Shown here one piece after another: positions 44,675-57,750 of a stretch of 64,000 nucleotides of DNA. Positions within the stretch are counted from its first letter, which is position 1. Each line of letters begins with the position of its first letter. Made by a program: the position numbers and the translations under genes. The stretch comes from Holacanthus passer (taxonomy: Eukaryota > Chordata > Actinopteri > Pomacanthidae): positions 2,040,501 to 2,104,500 of the forward strand of contig JAFREQ010000063.1 in assembly GCA_025331565.1 (NCBI GenBank), read 5' to 3'. The notes beneath the pieces were generated by a model. That model saw only the letters and a list, made by a program, of their open reading frames with translations, made no database searches and had not been told where the DNA came from.

Positions 44675-44800
44675 TTTAGGCCTGATGGTGGCGCTAGAGG
44701 AAAACTCACAAAGTGCCCAAAATGGAACTGGTCGATCCTCTGGGGAGCATGAATGTGTCAAGTAAATTGCATGATAAATGTTGACCTGACTGTAATGTAA
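44675..44800 (+). repeat. Dispersed repeat (CTCTGGGG-CATGAATGT family), copy 1
   Basis: Contains tgatggtggcgctagaggaa and atcctctggggagcatgaat. The second motif recurs at 52975-53010 and, in reverse, near 47020-47160. It appears to be an interspersed fish repeat of unknown class. Confidence 0.55.
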
Positions 44801-46984
44801 TAAAGCAGCAGATCCATCAATGGATCAACTGATGATCTGATATTGTCATTCTGACACGAGCAGAAATTTTGGAGCAAAATCAGATCATATCAACGAAGGT
44901 GAAGTAAATTGCACAATGTTTTCATGTTCAGTTTAACTTTGGTGAACTTTGCAAAGCTTCACAGTGCAGATGAATCATTGCTCTCTTGTCTCAATTAAGC
45001 ATTTAACTGTCAGTCGCAGTCCAGGACTCAGCTCTTATATTTCTATAGAAATAATGCCAACGTATTGCACTTATTTAACTATATGCACATGTGTAAAGGT
45101 GCAACAGATGTTTGAACTTCACTGTGCAGAATGATGTCTGTGCAGAGTTTGACACTTAAAGTCTGTTTTCATGTTCATCTGCTGAAGGGGGAAAGTTTCT
45201 CTGTGGTACTAGTTTGGTAGCAAATTGTGGAAACTTCTCTCTCTTCTCTGCATCTCCATCCCTCCACCACTCTTCCTCCCCAATCGCCTTCCCTCCATCT
45301 CTTCTTCCCCTCCCATCCTGCCCCCCCCCGATCTCACCCTTCGTCCATGCCAGCTGTTGTTTTGGAGCTTGTGAGTGGAAGGTCTGCAGGTCAGGACCCA
45401 GTCAGGACCTCTACGGTCTTCAGCCTGGATAAATGGAGTCACTGTGAAAAGAGGAGAAAGTGCAGGAGCCATTTTAAAAGATAACCTGTGCTTATTATTA
45501 TATGTTGATTATTTTTTAAGGGAAATAAACTCAACAGAAAGTGTCAGAGAAACTCAACACACACAACACTTACATCAGTGTGGAGCACAATGTAAAACAT
45601 GTTGTCTTTATTGTTATTCAAGTTCATCCAAGATCAACAAATCAACTCCGTGACCGCATTCAAAGAACCAAATTAGACAGATTGGAATTAACATTTTAGC
45701 CTGATGTTAGTCTGTCTCAAAGGACAATTCAAGGCAAGCATACACAGAAGCACACAGACAATTCATAGACAAGAGAGGCAACATTTGAAGTCATGCTGAC
45801 ATGTTTATCATTTATAATTTTTGAGCCACAATAAATTTAAAACAGAGCCATTTTTTTTTTCTTTCCACACTGTGTTCTTCTTTGTTCTGTCGTGGTAGCA
45901 GCTGGACAAGACATCATACTGAAAGAGCTTTTGCTGCCACAGATTTGCAAGGTTTTCTTTTTCTTCTTGCCAAAGTCCCACAGGCATCTTTCTCATCTCA
46001 CCTCCATCACTTTGGTTTGTTTGTTTTCTTTGCCCCCTTAAGTTTGTTCAAAAATGGCTTTTATGAAATGACGCACTGACTCGTTCTTCATGTCATTTCA
46101 TGTCATATTCTGAATGGTTGGTTTTGTGGTTGTTGCGACAGCCACACAGTGAGAATTTGATCCAAAATTTCTGTCATTGTCTGAATTTTGCAGCAGGCTG
46201 TTTTTTAAAGCAAAGCTCCAAACTGGCCATCGAGTCACGTGTCTAACAGTACGATCCAGGATCTACGACCATTTTGGATTGACAACTAAAGATTTTGCCA
46301 CGAGTGTCAACTCACATCGTTACAGATTAAAGAAGTCGCAGGACGGACATATAGAGCTGAGTATTATAAGCATAAGAAAAACGAGTAATCTTACAAGTGA
46401 ATGAACAGCAGATCTCTGTCGAGTCAGAAAACATACAGTTGTTTTCTGAAGCGGAGGCCGAGCTGCCCTGACAGAACATCAATGTGAGCTTTGTCCTCTG
46501 CATCAGGGAGGGGAAGGTGAGTCTGGGCTGTCTGAACCTTGACCTTTGAACCTAGATGTCACATGTCCCTGGAAGCTATTTCTGAGGCCCAAAACTACAC
46601 AGAGCAGCTGAGAGGTCTTGGTCTCAAACAACAGTGAGAGTACAGAATTGTTCCAAAAGTGTTCCTTGGGGGTCTAAAACTGAACGGCACAACGATGTGT
46701 TCCCACTTAATGGGCAGCATTTCAGTTCGACACGGTCCCAACGTTCCCACCATCCACCCTCCGCTCTCCACTTTCTTCTTCTTCACAGATGCCATGTCTC
46801 CTAATAAGACAGCGGCTGTATAACTATCATTGCAAGGGAGGGTGTAAAAACATTACTGAGTAGATAAACCTGAACAATACAACACCAGAAAAACAAGAAT
46901 GAAATCCTGAACTGAGTAACTGACCTTTAATATCTATAAATATTTACATATCTGACCATTTAAATCATGTCAGACTCAGGATAA

Positions 46985-47170
46985 TATCTCAACATTCATA
47001 GTTGACCGATGATGAATCCTCATGTCTTGGTGATCCCCTAACTCTTCTTTTAGTGAGGTTGACATTTGTGGTTTTGAGTGAAATGTCTCCAAACTATTGG
47101 ATGGATTGCCATGACATGTGGTGCACACGTCCGTGTTCACCTCAGGATGATTGCGTTGGCTATAAATGCT
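46985..47170 (-). repeat. Dispersed repeat (CTCTGGGG-CATGAATGT family), copy 2, reverse orientation
   Basis: Contains tgaatcctcatgtcttggtg, gaaatgtctccaaactattg and gatggattgccatgacatgt, which are reverse-complement partners of words in the copy at 52905-53065. Confidence 0.55.
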
Positions 47171-49454
47171 AACTGATTGTTTCACTTGCCAGATCATGAA
47201 CATCCATGAGCTTGATCCTGAAGCTTTATTTCTGCTTTTCTGGCTGTGGAAGCCTTTGTGACAGTTAAGCAAAGGAAGGGAGCAGAGTTTGGTGTGTTTG
47301 ACCTTTGACATACGCAGAGGTCACATGTCCCCAAAGGCCTAAAACTGAGAAATGCAAGTGAAGAACCCTGACTCAAGATCAAGGGTTTGGCCAAGCATGA
47401 TTTTTGATTGCACACGTTTCATTCTGGTGACAAAGCACAACTTTTCCCCTCATTTTCCTTCTGCTGCATGTGAGAAAACTGTGTTTCATAATCCATTGTC
47501 TGAAACATGAAACGGGCATCCGTATGACTCTTGGGAAAGCAGTAAAATTATGCAAACAAACAGTGTAGATGGTGTAGGAGTGTAGATTAGTCTGAGCTGC
47601 ATGGATGGAAAGGCCAGTCAGGCAAAGGGAGCTAAACCGTGACCTTTAACCTTTATCTCAGACCAAAGTCACATGTTCTCATTAGCTATCGTCGGCACTA
47701 AAGATTTATTCTTGTCAGCAGACACCTGCATTTGGTGATATTATGTTCACTTAGAGAATTCACTTGGAAAATTGGTAAATGGATAGTGGAAGAGTATCGA
47801 CCTTGGATGTTACTACTTAGCTCATACTAATTTAATTTTCTAGCAATTGACACATCCTGTATACTCTAAACAGGCATTTTAGCAACTAATAGGTTGATCT
47901 CAGTTCTTCATTTTAACTCTAACATGCTATTTCAATCATTCTTTTACGTAATAAAGAACAGCTTTTCGAGTGTTTTTCACCCTACATGATTAAAGAGGCT
48001 CTGAACATGAAGCAATTATGCCGTAAAATGCTCATCAAACTATTTCCCACATTCACACCCAGATCTGCCCAAAGAGATCGTCATCACCAAAACAATGACA
48101 GCATTTTGTGGTTTCATAACAAACTGCAGCATGTTTACATCACAAGCGACCTCAGATGCAGTTGTGTGAATAGTCAGTGTCCTCTCTAAGAAGCAAAGGC
48201 AGGTGTAATGTGAAAGTTTACATCTTGTTTCCTACAGATTCAACACTGGTGGAACGCTCATGTTAACTTTCTCACTTGTTCATAAACCTTGGGGTTTTTT
48301 GCTTGCAGCAGAGATGATGCAGCGCAGCCTACGCAGCAAAACTAATCTAACGTCTGGGTGGTCCAGGGATCACTGGTAGGAAGTGACCAGCTAAAGACCA
48401 AGTTCAACTCGAGCAGTTAAGTCAAACCACGGGGCTCTAAGTGAACAATGAACAAAACCAAATCCCTCACAGATCCTCATAATGTTTCAATTCTGTGATG
48501 CAACTTTCCTTCCCTACCGGCCTTTCAGTCAGGATACGGCCAAGTCAAGCAGCAAAGCCACACCACTGTGCCCAGCGAGTTAAGTCTAAGCCTCATTCAG
48601 ACGCTCGCAGCCTGTAGACACAAATGTGAGATCACAGTTGTGTGATAGAAACTTCCTCTATCTTTGCATCTGGGTAATGAGTTAAAGTACTTTCAGACAG
48701 CGAGCGGTCACTGCTGCGTCTGATGGCCATCATCAGTGTTGTGTGTTTTAAATGGGAGGCAGCTGTCTGCAACTCTGATGCTACATGTTTGATTCAGTCC
48801 TAATAACAACCTGACGATACTCAACAGGCTCCTATCCACCAGCTCTGATCTCACTATCACAGAACAGGTTTAAAGTTAAAAGAAGAGACAATGCTTTAGT
48901 TTTGCTTTCGCTGTTATTTTCAGTTTTTGATGTATGAATACTAGCATGATAGTAAACACCATGTAATCAAAAACTTATTTATTTGACAATGAGTGTAAGA
49001 CAATAAATAATCACCTCATTTTAAGATCTTACTTGTCTTACTTGTGATCATACAAATGTCAAGCTTTAATGGCTTCATCCCTGTTTCTGTTAGAAACCTT
49101 CACATCCTGAATCCTCTGGTTTTCTCAGTATGTCCTATATTTTCACCTCACTGCTTGTTTTATCAGGCAGCACAAACACTCTGAGACACGATGTGAAGAG
49201 GCCGTCAGCTTCCTCCTGATCACCATGAAACAGTATAGACGTCGTGGCTCATGCTGAAACACAAGGCCGACATCCTGCTGTGAATAATGTGCTAATTAGA
49301 TTTGGCCTGTGGTTGTTGCCATAATCAAATCTATCCGGTGCTGCAGGGCCGAGAGGCTGAAACCTGACCCGAAATCCAAAATATACACTTGGACCGTTTC
49401 TCCAATCTGTTTCCTCTCAAGTCCTGGCCACCCCAAGTGTGTGTGCGTGGACGT

Positions 49455-49640
49455 GTATTCCTCGGGTTGTGGGGACATAAATCTGTTTACACAGTCACAT
49501 TGTGGGGACTCGACTTCCTTATGGGGACAAAGCACAATAATGTAAATCATTCAATTTTATGATGAAGACTTGGGTTAAGGTCAGGGTTAGGCATGTAGTG
49601 GTTATGGTAAAGGTCTCCAGGAAATGAACATAAGTCAATG
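49455..49640. repeat. Dispersed fish repeat with TGGGGACA words
   Basis: Contains tgtggggacataaatctgtt, cacattgtggggactcgact, ccttatggggacaaag, then ggttaaggtcagggttaggc and ctccaggaaatgaacataag. I recognise the order as a widespread fish repeat; its class is unknown to me. A degraded relative may lie at 54340-54560. Confidence 0.55.
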
Positions 49641-50896
49641 TTGTCAAAGTACATGTATAGGTGTGTATATATTATTGTGAACATATGGATCTGTGCACCT
49701 ATTCTCATTTTATGTTCTTTATTGTGCTCGACTATACTCTGGTTTTGCACAGCACATTTTGTTCTGCTTTGTTTTGCTCAACTCTGCTATGTCGACTAAA
49801 CTAAGTTCTACTAGGTGGCCCAGCTCTTTTATTATATTCCATCTGTCTTGCTTTACTCTGAGAAGCTCTTGGTGTATTCTGTTCTTGGAAGTTAGTAGAG
49901 AAAAGTAGGAAAACAACAAGACCTAACAGACCAAAAACAACAGCTGAGGATCACGGAAATGGAAATAGTTTGGTCATAAAACAAAATATTGGATGAAGTC
50001 AAGAGATCACCAAAGTATTTAAAGAAAAGATAAACATAACATGTATATTTCTTTCCTTTTTGTTATCTTGTGATCCTTCAGATTTAGGTTTGTGGGGTCC
50101 CGACCCCCAGTTTGGGAGCCACTGAAGAAGTTCAGAGTAAAAGCAGAAATGAGTGAAACACATGAATGGACCAGAGTGAAAGAGAGCAAACTGTTCTTCT
50201 CTACTCTACATGAGTGTATCTTCAGACCGTATCAGAGTCTCCAGCCGACTGTGCTGTGGATCCACCTGTTCCTTGTGCTCAGAGCCACTTCCTGATCCGG
50301 ATGTGGGAACGTGAGAATATGGATGACTCTGCAAGGAAAACAAGTTGTTTTTTTTGTTTTTTTTATCGGAAGAGTCGGTCTTATTATCCCCCGGATGGGT
50401 TTTGCGGTGGAATGTGGCAGAGCTGAAATTGCCTCAAATATCCCGGAACAAAGGATGTGCACTTTTCTTGCGTTTTTGTCGGCTTTGTGTTTCTTGTGTT
50501 TTGCTGTTAAATGTGGTTTTGGGCGTCGTGCTTGGTGGGCGCACAAACTCAACCAAAAGAAGAAAAAAACATTGAGAGAGAATAAATCCACAAACAACCC
50601 CCTTTCCTCTACTGTTGCACAACTGTAAGTGTCTGTTAATATTACAGAAACAAATCTCACTTTCCTGTAAGTCACCTCAGCCTGAAACACAAACAGGGCT
50701 GTTGTTGGGTAAATATGAAGTCTTTAGTTGTGCAAGTACAGAGGGAAACTTTCCAATGATGATTTCCTATTTTGAATCTATCTACTGAACTGAGTTACAT
50801 TTATGTAATTCTATAGCATTATAATCTGGATACAATGCAGTTTTATTACAAAGGAGTTTCTTTGTCTATTTAAAGGGGAGAGTGCACATATCACAC

Positions 50897-51399
50897 ACAA
50901 CCCTGACTTTCAATAACAAAACAGAAGGTGATAGTTTGCTAATCATTTTTACGCAATTAAAAACATCATAATGACAATATATTTAATGTTTGACCTCATC
51001 AGCTTCACTTTGTGTAAATATCTGCTTATTCTGAATTTGATGGCAGCAACACGTTTCAAACAAGTTGGGACAGGAGCAACAAAAGACTGTGAAAGTTGTG
51101 GATTGATCCAAAAACACCTGTTTGGATCATTCCACAGGTAAACAGGTTCATTGGTAACAGGTGATAGTATCATGATTGGGTATGAAAGGTTCATCCTGGA
51201 AAGACTCAGTCGTTCACAAGCGAGGATGGAGAGAGGTTCAACACATTGTCAAACATGATTGTATGAAGGAGATTAACACATGGCCTCAGGAAGACTTTGT
51301 AAAACTGTTTTTGGTAAACACAGTTTGTTTGCAAATGAGGGCATCCTGTTTTTATTTGTCTTACACAGCATCCCAACATTTTTGGAATCAGGATTGTAG
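50897..51399 (+). mobile_element. Non-autonomous Tc1/mariner-like element, copy 2
   Basis: It begins acaaccctgac and ends tttttggaatcaggattgta g, the two ends being rough inverted complements. It shares aaaacacctgtttggatcat, ggtaacaggtgatagtatca and gactcagtcgttcacaagcg with the reverse complement of 25199-25731. No transposase is present. Confidence 0.7.
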
Positions 51400-54300
51400 A
51401 TACGTTGTGCATGTGACAAGAGTCTTTAGTGATTTATTGAAAGTGCTCAATCAAGAACCAATGTTGCAGAGTCTTAAGACAGACAGACAAAGAGGAACAG
51501 ACAGATAAAGAGAGACATGGAGACAGAGGGCTAGAGAGGGAGTGGTGTTACTGTTTTCTATACTGGGGTTTGGGGGTGGAGGTGGTGGGAGGAACAGATT
51601 ATGCAGAAAACCACTTCCAGAGGAAGTGTGTTTTAATGCTGACAGCGTTCCTGCGGAGGCTGTTATGCTAATCTGCCCCCCTTGTTAAACAGCGGAGAAC
51701 GTCCGCGGTGGAAGAGGGGAAATGCACCATGAAAACCTATAGCTCCGGCCAACAGAGAGAGAGAGAGGGAGAGAGAGAGGGAGGGAGGATACAGTGCAGA
51801 GGAAGCACACAGGAAGCAAACACGGCATGTTTTTTATCCCTCCAATGCCAACGCTGCTGCACTCTTACCCCAATCTGACCCATCTGAGGGGGGTGACATC
51901 TTGTTTTCAGAGTGGATTGCATCCGCCCCCGCAACCCCCACACCACCTCCACCCACATGCACACACAAACACACACACACATTTCAGCACCACACCAGAT
52001 TTTACAGCTGGATGAAGAGCATCAATGGGAGCAGTGAGCGAGCGGCCAGACAATGGACACGGCGTCCAGGCCGGCACGCCAACCCAGGATTTCCTGGCTT
52101 ACACCACAAAAAAAAGAGAAAATTGTCAGACCCTTCCGGCTGCACAATAAAGAATGAAACTCTTGTATGTACCAGAAAAAAAGAGCATGTTGGGTAATCT
52201 CACAATCCGGACAAGTGGTGTTGGTATCAGTTTAAGCCTTGTAATGGGCAGATATCAGGTGGTTTGTTTTTGACTGTCACTGTGAGTTACTGGAAGGGTC
52301 CGCCTGCCCCAGAGCCGGCAGCTCGGCCAGTCTGACACAACAGGGCTTAAAAAAGCAAACAGAGGCGAAATGAGCGGTCCCTTCAAACGCGAGCGCCACC
52401 CCGACATCAAACACTCTGAATCTGACCCGATCCTCTCTTTCACTGTTGCATGAGCCTGCATGGAAGCTGTCAGGCCTTGTTAACGGAGAGACGCCCACCG
52501 CCAGCCTGTCTGCCGTCCCAACCGCCTGACTGTCTGACCGTCGGCTGCTCTGTGCAGCTTTCTGTCTGACATCTCAACCCTCTGTCTGACTGTCTGTCGC
52601 CGGCTGTCTGTTGGTCTGCTTGTCCCTGAGATTGCGGTGAAGCAGTGGGGCAAAGGGAGCGTGAAGGTTGACTCAACAGTGAAAGCTAAAGAGCAAAATG
52701 TTAAGGATTAGAGAGACAGGAAGGGGGGAGGATGGAGGGGAAACATCGGACCAAGGCGAGGTTTAACTTCTCCATGCAGTTTTCTCATCAGTCAAATCCA
52801 GGATGATCAGACATGTTCAATACAGCAAGAAAAAAGTCTGCTTTTTTTCTGCTTGTTTCGTTTTTGTTTTATTGCACATTAATTAACACTGACATTTTAA
52901 AAGGGTTTAAAAGAAGTTAGTTGTTGAGACATTTCAGCCAAAACCACAAATATCGGACTGGGATCACTAAAGTCAGGGTTCATCCTCTGGGCACCATGAA
53001 TGTCTAACAAATTTCATGGCAATCCATTCAAAAGGAGCTGCGCTGCTAGCATGACTAATAAAATATATGTGTCAGTAAGTGGTGTCTGTGTGCATTTTTT
53101 TCTGCTGTCCATGCGTTGCTCAATCAGCGTGGCTCAGACATTATTCATTTAACCGCGACACAAAAACTCCCTCCCTCAAGTGATTCTGACTGTTTCCTCT
53201 CACCTTTGATTTCCTGTAAAGCGAATCTGAGTCCTGTGATCTCCTGAGGAGCGGAGCATCAGGGACTCCCTCATCCTTCCTGCCTTCCCTTCCTCCCTCC
53301 GTCCCATCATCCTTTACTTCCTCCTCCTGCTTGCAGGGGGACATAAGCCTCTTATCGACAGGCTTCAGGGAGGCTGAGTGGCCACCAAACTGTTTAAAAT
53401 GTATTGCTTTCCACGCATATGGTTTCGAAGGCAGCCATTGATAGGAAAGAGATGCTTTTTGGATTGTGTGAGCAAGATGAGTTTGGATAGGAATTTACAT
53501 TTGGTGTGTGTAGATTATAAAATCTTGAATTACTTTTTCACATTTCATATCAAAGCAACAACTACAGCACATGACAGCTGATCATCTACCATCACTGGTG
53601 AAGTTGACAAGAAAGCAGCGTCTTCCTCGTGGAGTATAAATCCGGCCTTACAGGTGGCTCGGTCTCGCCCCAGGGAGGTGAAAACTCTCCCTCAGAGAGT
53701 AACGGAGGCAGACAGAGGAGGTTTTTGTGCCGAGGGGAAACGAGAGAAGCTGCCGATTATCAGCACCAAAGGCAAAAGATCCCTTCATTCTTAAAACCCC
53801 CGAGCGAGGCTCTGAAGCCCAACATGCTCTTTTATCCCTCCTGATTTAAAACACAAAAGCTCTTCATGAGTCTGAAGGAGAGGTGGAGATGTGGAGTAAG
53901 TAGTGAAAAAAATCTCTCTTAATTGCTTAAAGTACAGAAAAAAAAAACTTCCAGTTAATTTCAAAGGTGTCAAATATTTAAATAAAGACACATTAATGGA
54001 GACTTTTTCTTTAGTGTCAAGAGATAAAAACAAGACAAACACATGGCAAATTTACTATTGAGTCCACATGTGATCAGACAAAGTCTCAGTCCAGAAAATG
54101 AAAAGTAAAAACTAGAGATGCTCCTTATATTCATCCATCAAATTGCAAAAGTGCATGAACACAACAACAGGAAGTCTGTCTCTGAAGTTTCACGGTCATC
54201 CAGGTCATGGTACTCATATAAGGGTTGGACCGACGGCAACTTGACTTGATTGCAGATGCTTAAAGACATAAATAAAGTGTGTGTGATCAGTCTGGACAGA

Positions 54301-56714
54301 CCTCTACCTGGTGGCGTCCAAGACTACAGACAGACTTGTGCTAGTGTTGTGCCGAAGTCTGTTTCCCATTGATTTGTGTTTCCCACTTTACCTTAACCAG
54401 TTTAAATTCATCAACCAGTGATCTTTTATGGTTTACTTTAAACCGGCCTTACCCTAACTACCAGACGTCCATGGGACACTTAACCATGACCAAAGCTAAG
54501 CTCTAACTCCAAACAAGTACATGGCAAATCATTGTTGCCAGATTTACATTATGTTTTATCTTCTTGTTAAAATGAATGTATTGTCTGTCAGCTACCCAGG
54601 CTGCGAAAAAAGCTGAATTTTCTTTCTAAATAAAAGCTCCCTGAATGTTTTCTCCAGGTATTTGGCAAACAGTGTAATCCCGCTTCCTGGAACCTCGTAT
54701 CCTCCACCCCCAGGTGAGGGAGAGACGCCCAGCACAGCGAGCGGACATCCGCAGACCATCATCCTGCAGGGGGGCGAGGGCAGTGACCCGTGCCTCCTTA
54801 AACGGCCAGAGGTCAGCCAAAACAGAGGTGTTGGATTCAGACGGAGCGTTCATTTCACTGCAGTGTGTTCAGAGTTTCGCTGAGCTCTGACCTGCAGCCT
54901 CCTGAAAGGAAGTCATTGTACTGTATGACTCTGGAAGCCTCCCTCCCTCGCTGTCTCGCTGTTTTCACTTTCATTTAAGGTTTAACCGTCTCGAGGAAAA
55001 AGCTGCTGATTATACTGCAAACTGTACAAAGTATAAGTGAAACTACTTTATGTTGTAAGTGCTACAACTGCTATTTTTCGGTTTTAACCTGGATTTTCAT
55101 GTCCTTTTTTTTATTATTTCAAAATAAATAGCAATATTTTTTTTCTCTTGCTAAGGTTTTGACACTATAAAACAGACCCTGGCTTACAAGCAATGGGCAG
55201 AGAGTGTTGTGTTTGCAGTGTACTAAAGAGTAAGAATATCACCAGCATGATATTATAATATATAAACTGGCCAAAATCACATTGGCAGGTTAACTTTCAT
55301 ACTGTTTAATGTGCTGCAGCTGATTGACTTATTATCTATTTACCCTGCACATCGACGTAAAAGTCAGTAGCAGAAAAAAGGCATCAGATTTCATTTTAGC
55401 AGAACATAAAAGGCAGCAATACCACAATGTAAAAAACATTGACGTTTCTGCTGCCTCCACTTGGCCTCCACATCTTTTAATTTGATATGAACAGTTACAG
55501 AGAAACATCAGTCATTTGGAGCATGTTTCCGTCCAGCTGATGAATCAAAGTCCAGCATTCGCTCTGTTTGAGCTCTGTGTTTGGTCTCTACCAACGCCTG
55601 AGAAATATCTGGCTAAATGCTCCACTGTGTTCACCAGCTACTCTCTAACTGTGTCTGTCTGCTGTTTGCTGCTGTGGTTGGTGTACAGGGGTTTGTTAGC
55701 GCTTCCTCACTTGTCTGTTGTTTTATTGAATGTGGACTGAAAACAAATAAGTCACTGTTCACCTCCATCGTATTGAAAAAGTGAAAAATGAAATCCGAAA
55801 TTATCTGCATTGCTTTAAAACCGATACCACTAGATAAAAAGAAGTAAAATGTTTTTGTTATTTGGGTGAACTAATCCTTTAATAAAAACACATGTTTATT
55901 GAGCGAGCACCTCTGCTCCACCCTCCATCCACTCACCCACAGACATGCACAGATACTTTCACATACACTCCCACTCTCCTGCTGTCTCCTCTGAGCCACG
56001 CTGGTCGTATTAACGGCCGTTCAGCCTCGGCTACGATCTGCTTCACATTGAGAGGATCAAAGCCCGGAGGGGGGGTGAGGGGCTGTAAGGCAGTAATGTG
56101 TTTCCACAGGGGAGTCCTCTCCCTGGGAAAGTGCAATAGGTTAGAATATCAATGAGACGTGCCTGAGAGCGTAACCGCTCACCTGTTGTCTGACTGTGGC
56201 TTTGGCACTGCTTCTCTGCGGTCAGGAGGCCGACTCAGCTTCCTCTCAGCCCTGTCTGTCCCGCGTTTCCCAGCAAACTTTTTGACACCGAATAAATCAC
56301 AAAGACGGCTCGAACCAACACTGAACGCCCGAGTTCATTCGGGCATCTTGTTAACGTCCGCAGGCGGGAAAACAAATGAAGCCGACTGTTTGTTTCAGAG
56401 GTTTATCTGGAGGGTTCGAAATACAGATTATCATTACTGTTTCTCATTCAGGGACACTAACTGTGCACAACATGGAGCGTTCAAACATTTCTAAAACACT
56501 GTTTCCACTGAACAGCACTTACATACAGGCGACATCCAACCAATTGGTAAAACAGTGTATTTATTTCAAGAATTAAAACAGAGATCGGTCTTATTTAGAT
56601 CAAAATGATCAGAATGATCAAAGGATATTGATTAGAGCCTGACCAGTACTGGGTGTTTAGGCTGATTGATACTTGAGAAAAATAATTATTGGATAGCAAT
56701 ATATCTACTGTAGA
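51400..56714. other. Intergenic, about 5.3 kb, no gene seen
   Basis: It contains short GA and CA runs (51754-51790, 51955-51980), a degenerate CTGTCTGAC-type simple repeat (52500-52625) and dispersed repeat fragments. The frames examined are short and of random composition. Confidence 0.6.
52905..53065 (+). repeat. Dispersed repeat (CTCTGGGG-CATGAATGT family), copy 3
   Basis: Contains gttgttgagacatttcagcc, tcatcctctgggcaccatga and tttcatggcaatccattcaa, matching the other two copies. Confidence 0.55.
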
Positions 56715-57010
56715 GCTCAAACAATAAGTCGATCAGTTGATTTGTTGATCGACAGGAAATTTGTCACTCACTTTGTCATTTTTCACCAACTACTTTGATA
56801 AAATTAAATGTTCACTGAGCAAAAATGCCAAATATTCTTTAGTTTCAACTTCTCAGATGTGATAATTTGATGCTTTTCCTTCTCGTATATGATTGTAAAC
56901 TGGAAACCTTTGATGTTGGACTGTTGATTTAAACAAGCAATTTAAAGACGTCATCTTGGGCTTTAGGAATTATCTATTGAGATTTCATGGGCCAAAGGAT
57001 TAATTGAGTA
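56715..57010 (+). repeat. Dispersed fish repeat (AATCGATAATTC family), copy 4, the fullest
   Basis: It begins around caataagtcgatcagttgat and continues through caccaactactttgataaaa, gatgtgataatttgatgctt, atgattgtaaactggaaacc and gacgtcatcttgggctttag. This is the longest copy in the window and shows the internal order used to recognise the other three. Confidence 0.75.
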
Positions 57011-57700
57011 AATTATTGCCAGATGAATTCATCCCAAAAGTACATAGTGTTTAAACAACTTTTTATTACTTTCAAATCACCAAAACATGATGATTTATTA
57101 AGATTTACATTTATATAATTTAAATCATGCACGTGTCTGTACATATTCTTTGGACAAACCTCCATTTTTGTGACCGCAAAAGGTTTTAAGTTAAAATGCA
57201 AAGCCTCAGCATCTGGTAAAATAAATCACTCACAGTATGTCAATGTTAATCATCAACCACTTTGTGCCGGACAGAAGTTAAAATGTTACTGATTGCTCCT
57301 TTAAGACTCTGCTAGAAACAGTCCTGACAAATCTGAGACAGGAAACAGAAAACGGAAACATTCAGTTGATCCAGCTGTTTTCTCCCTTTCTCCCCTTCCT
57401 CCTCTATCTGTTTCTGTCTTACCCCTCACCCACCCCCCTCTCTCCCTCTCCGCCTCTCCCACATATCAAGTGTCCGGGGGAGAAGAGGGGGATGAAGAGG
57501 AGGAGGAGGAGGAAGGGGTTCAAACAGGTGTCTGACTATCCCAGCAGCCTGTTGGTTGGTCTGCTTCAGGTTTTACCTCGTGCCCCCAGCTGCTCTGTCA
57601 CACACACACACACACACTCACCAACACCACCACCATTTGTCCATCTGTCACAAGAATTAGAAGTAATCCATAGGAATTTTCAGATGTCATGGAAGGAGAG

Positions 57701-57707
57701 GTGTGTG

Positions 57708-57746
<39 letters not shown>
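57701..57746. repeat. TG/TA microsatellite
   Basis: A compound gtgtgtgt-atatatat-gtgtgt repeat of about 46 bp. Confidence 0.97.

Positions 57747-57750
<4 letters not shown>

Larger units (their letters stand above)
44407..50896. other. Intergenic, about 6.5 kb, no gene seen; dispersed repeats
   Basis: The stretch holds a pyrimidine-rich tract (45237-45335), copies of a dispersed repeat near 44675-44800 and 46985-47170, and another repeat at 49455-49640. The frames are short with no recognisable domains. At 50090-50130 is gtcccgacccccagtttggg, a word I associate with fish interspersed repeats. Confidence 0.6.

Noticed and set aside
50232..50690. 152-residue minus-strand frame overlapping + strand frames
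   Set aside because: Overlapping frames on both strands with no family similarity and A/T-rich low-complexity parts; no splice or promoter support.
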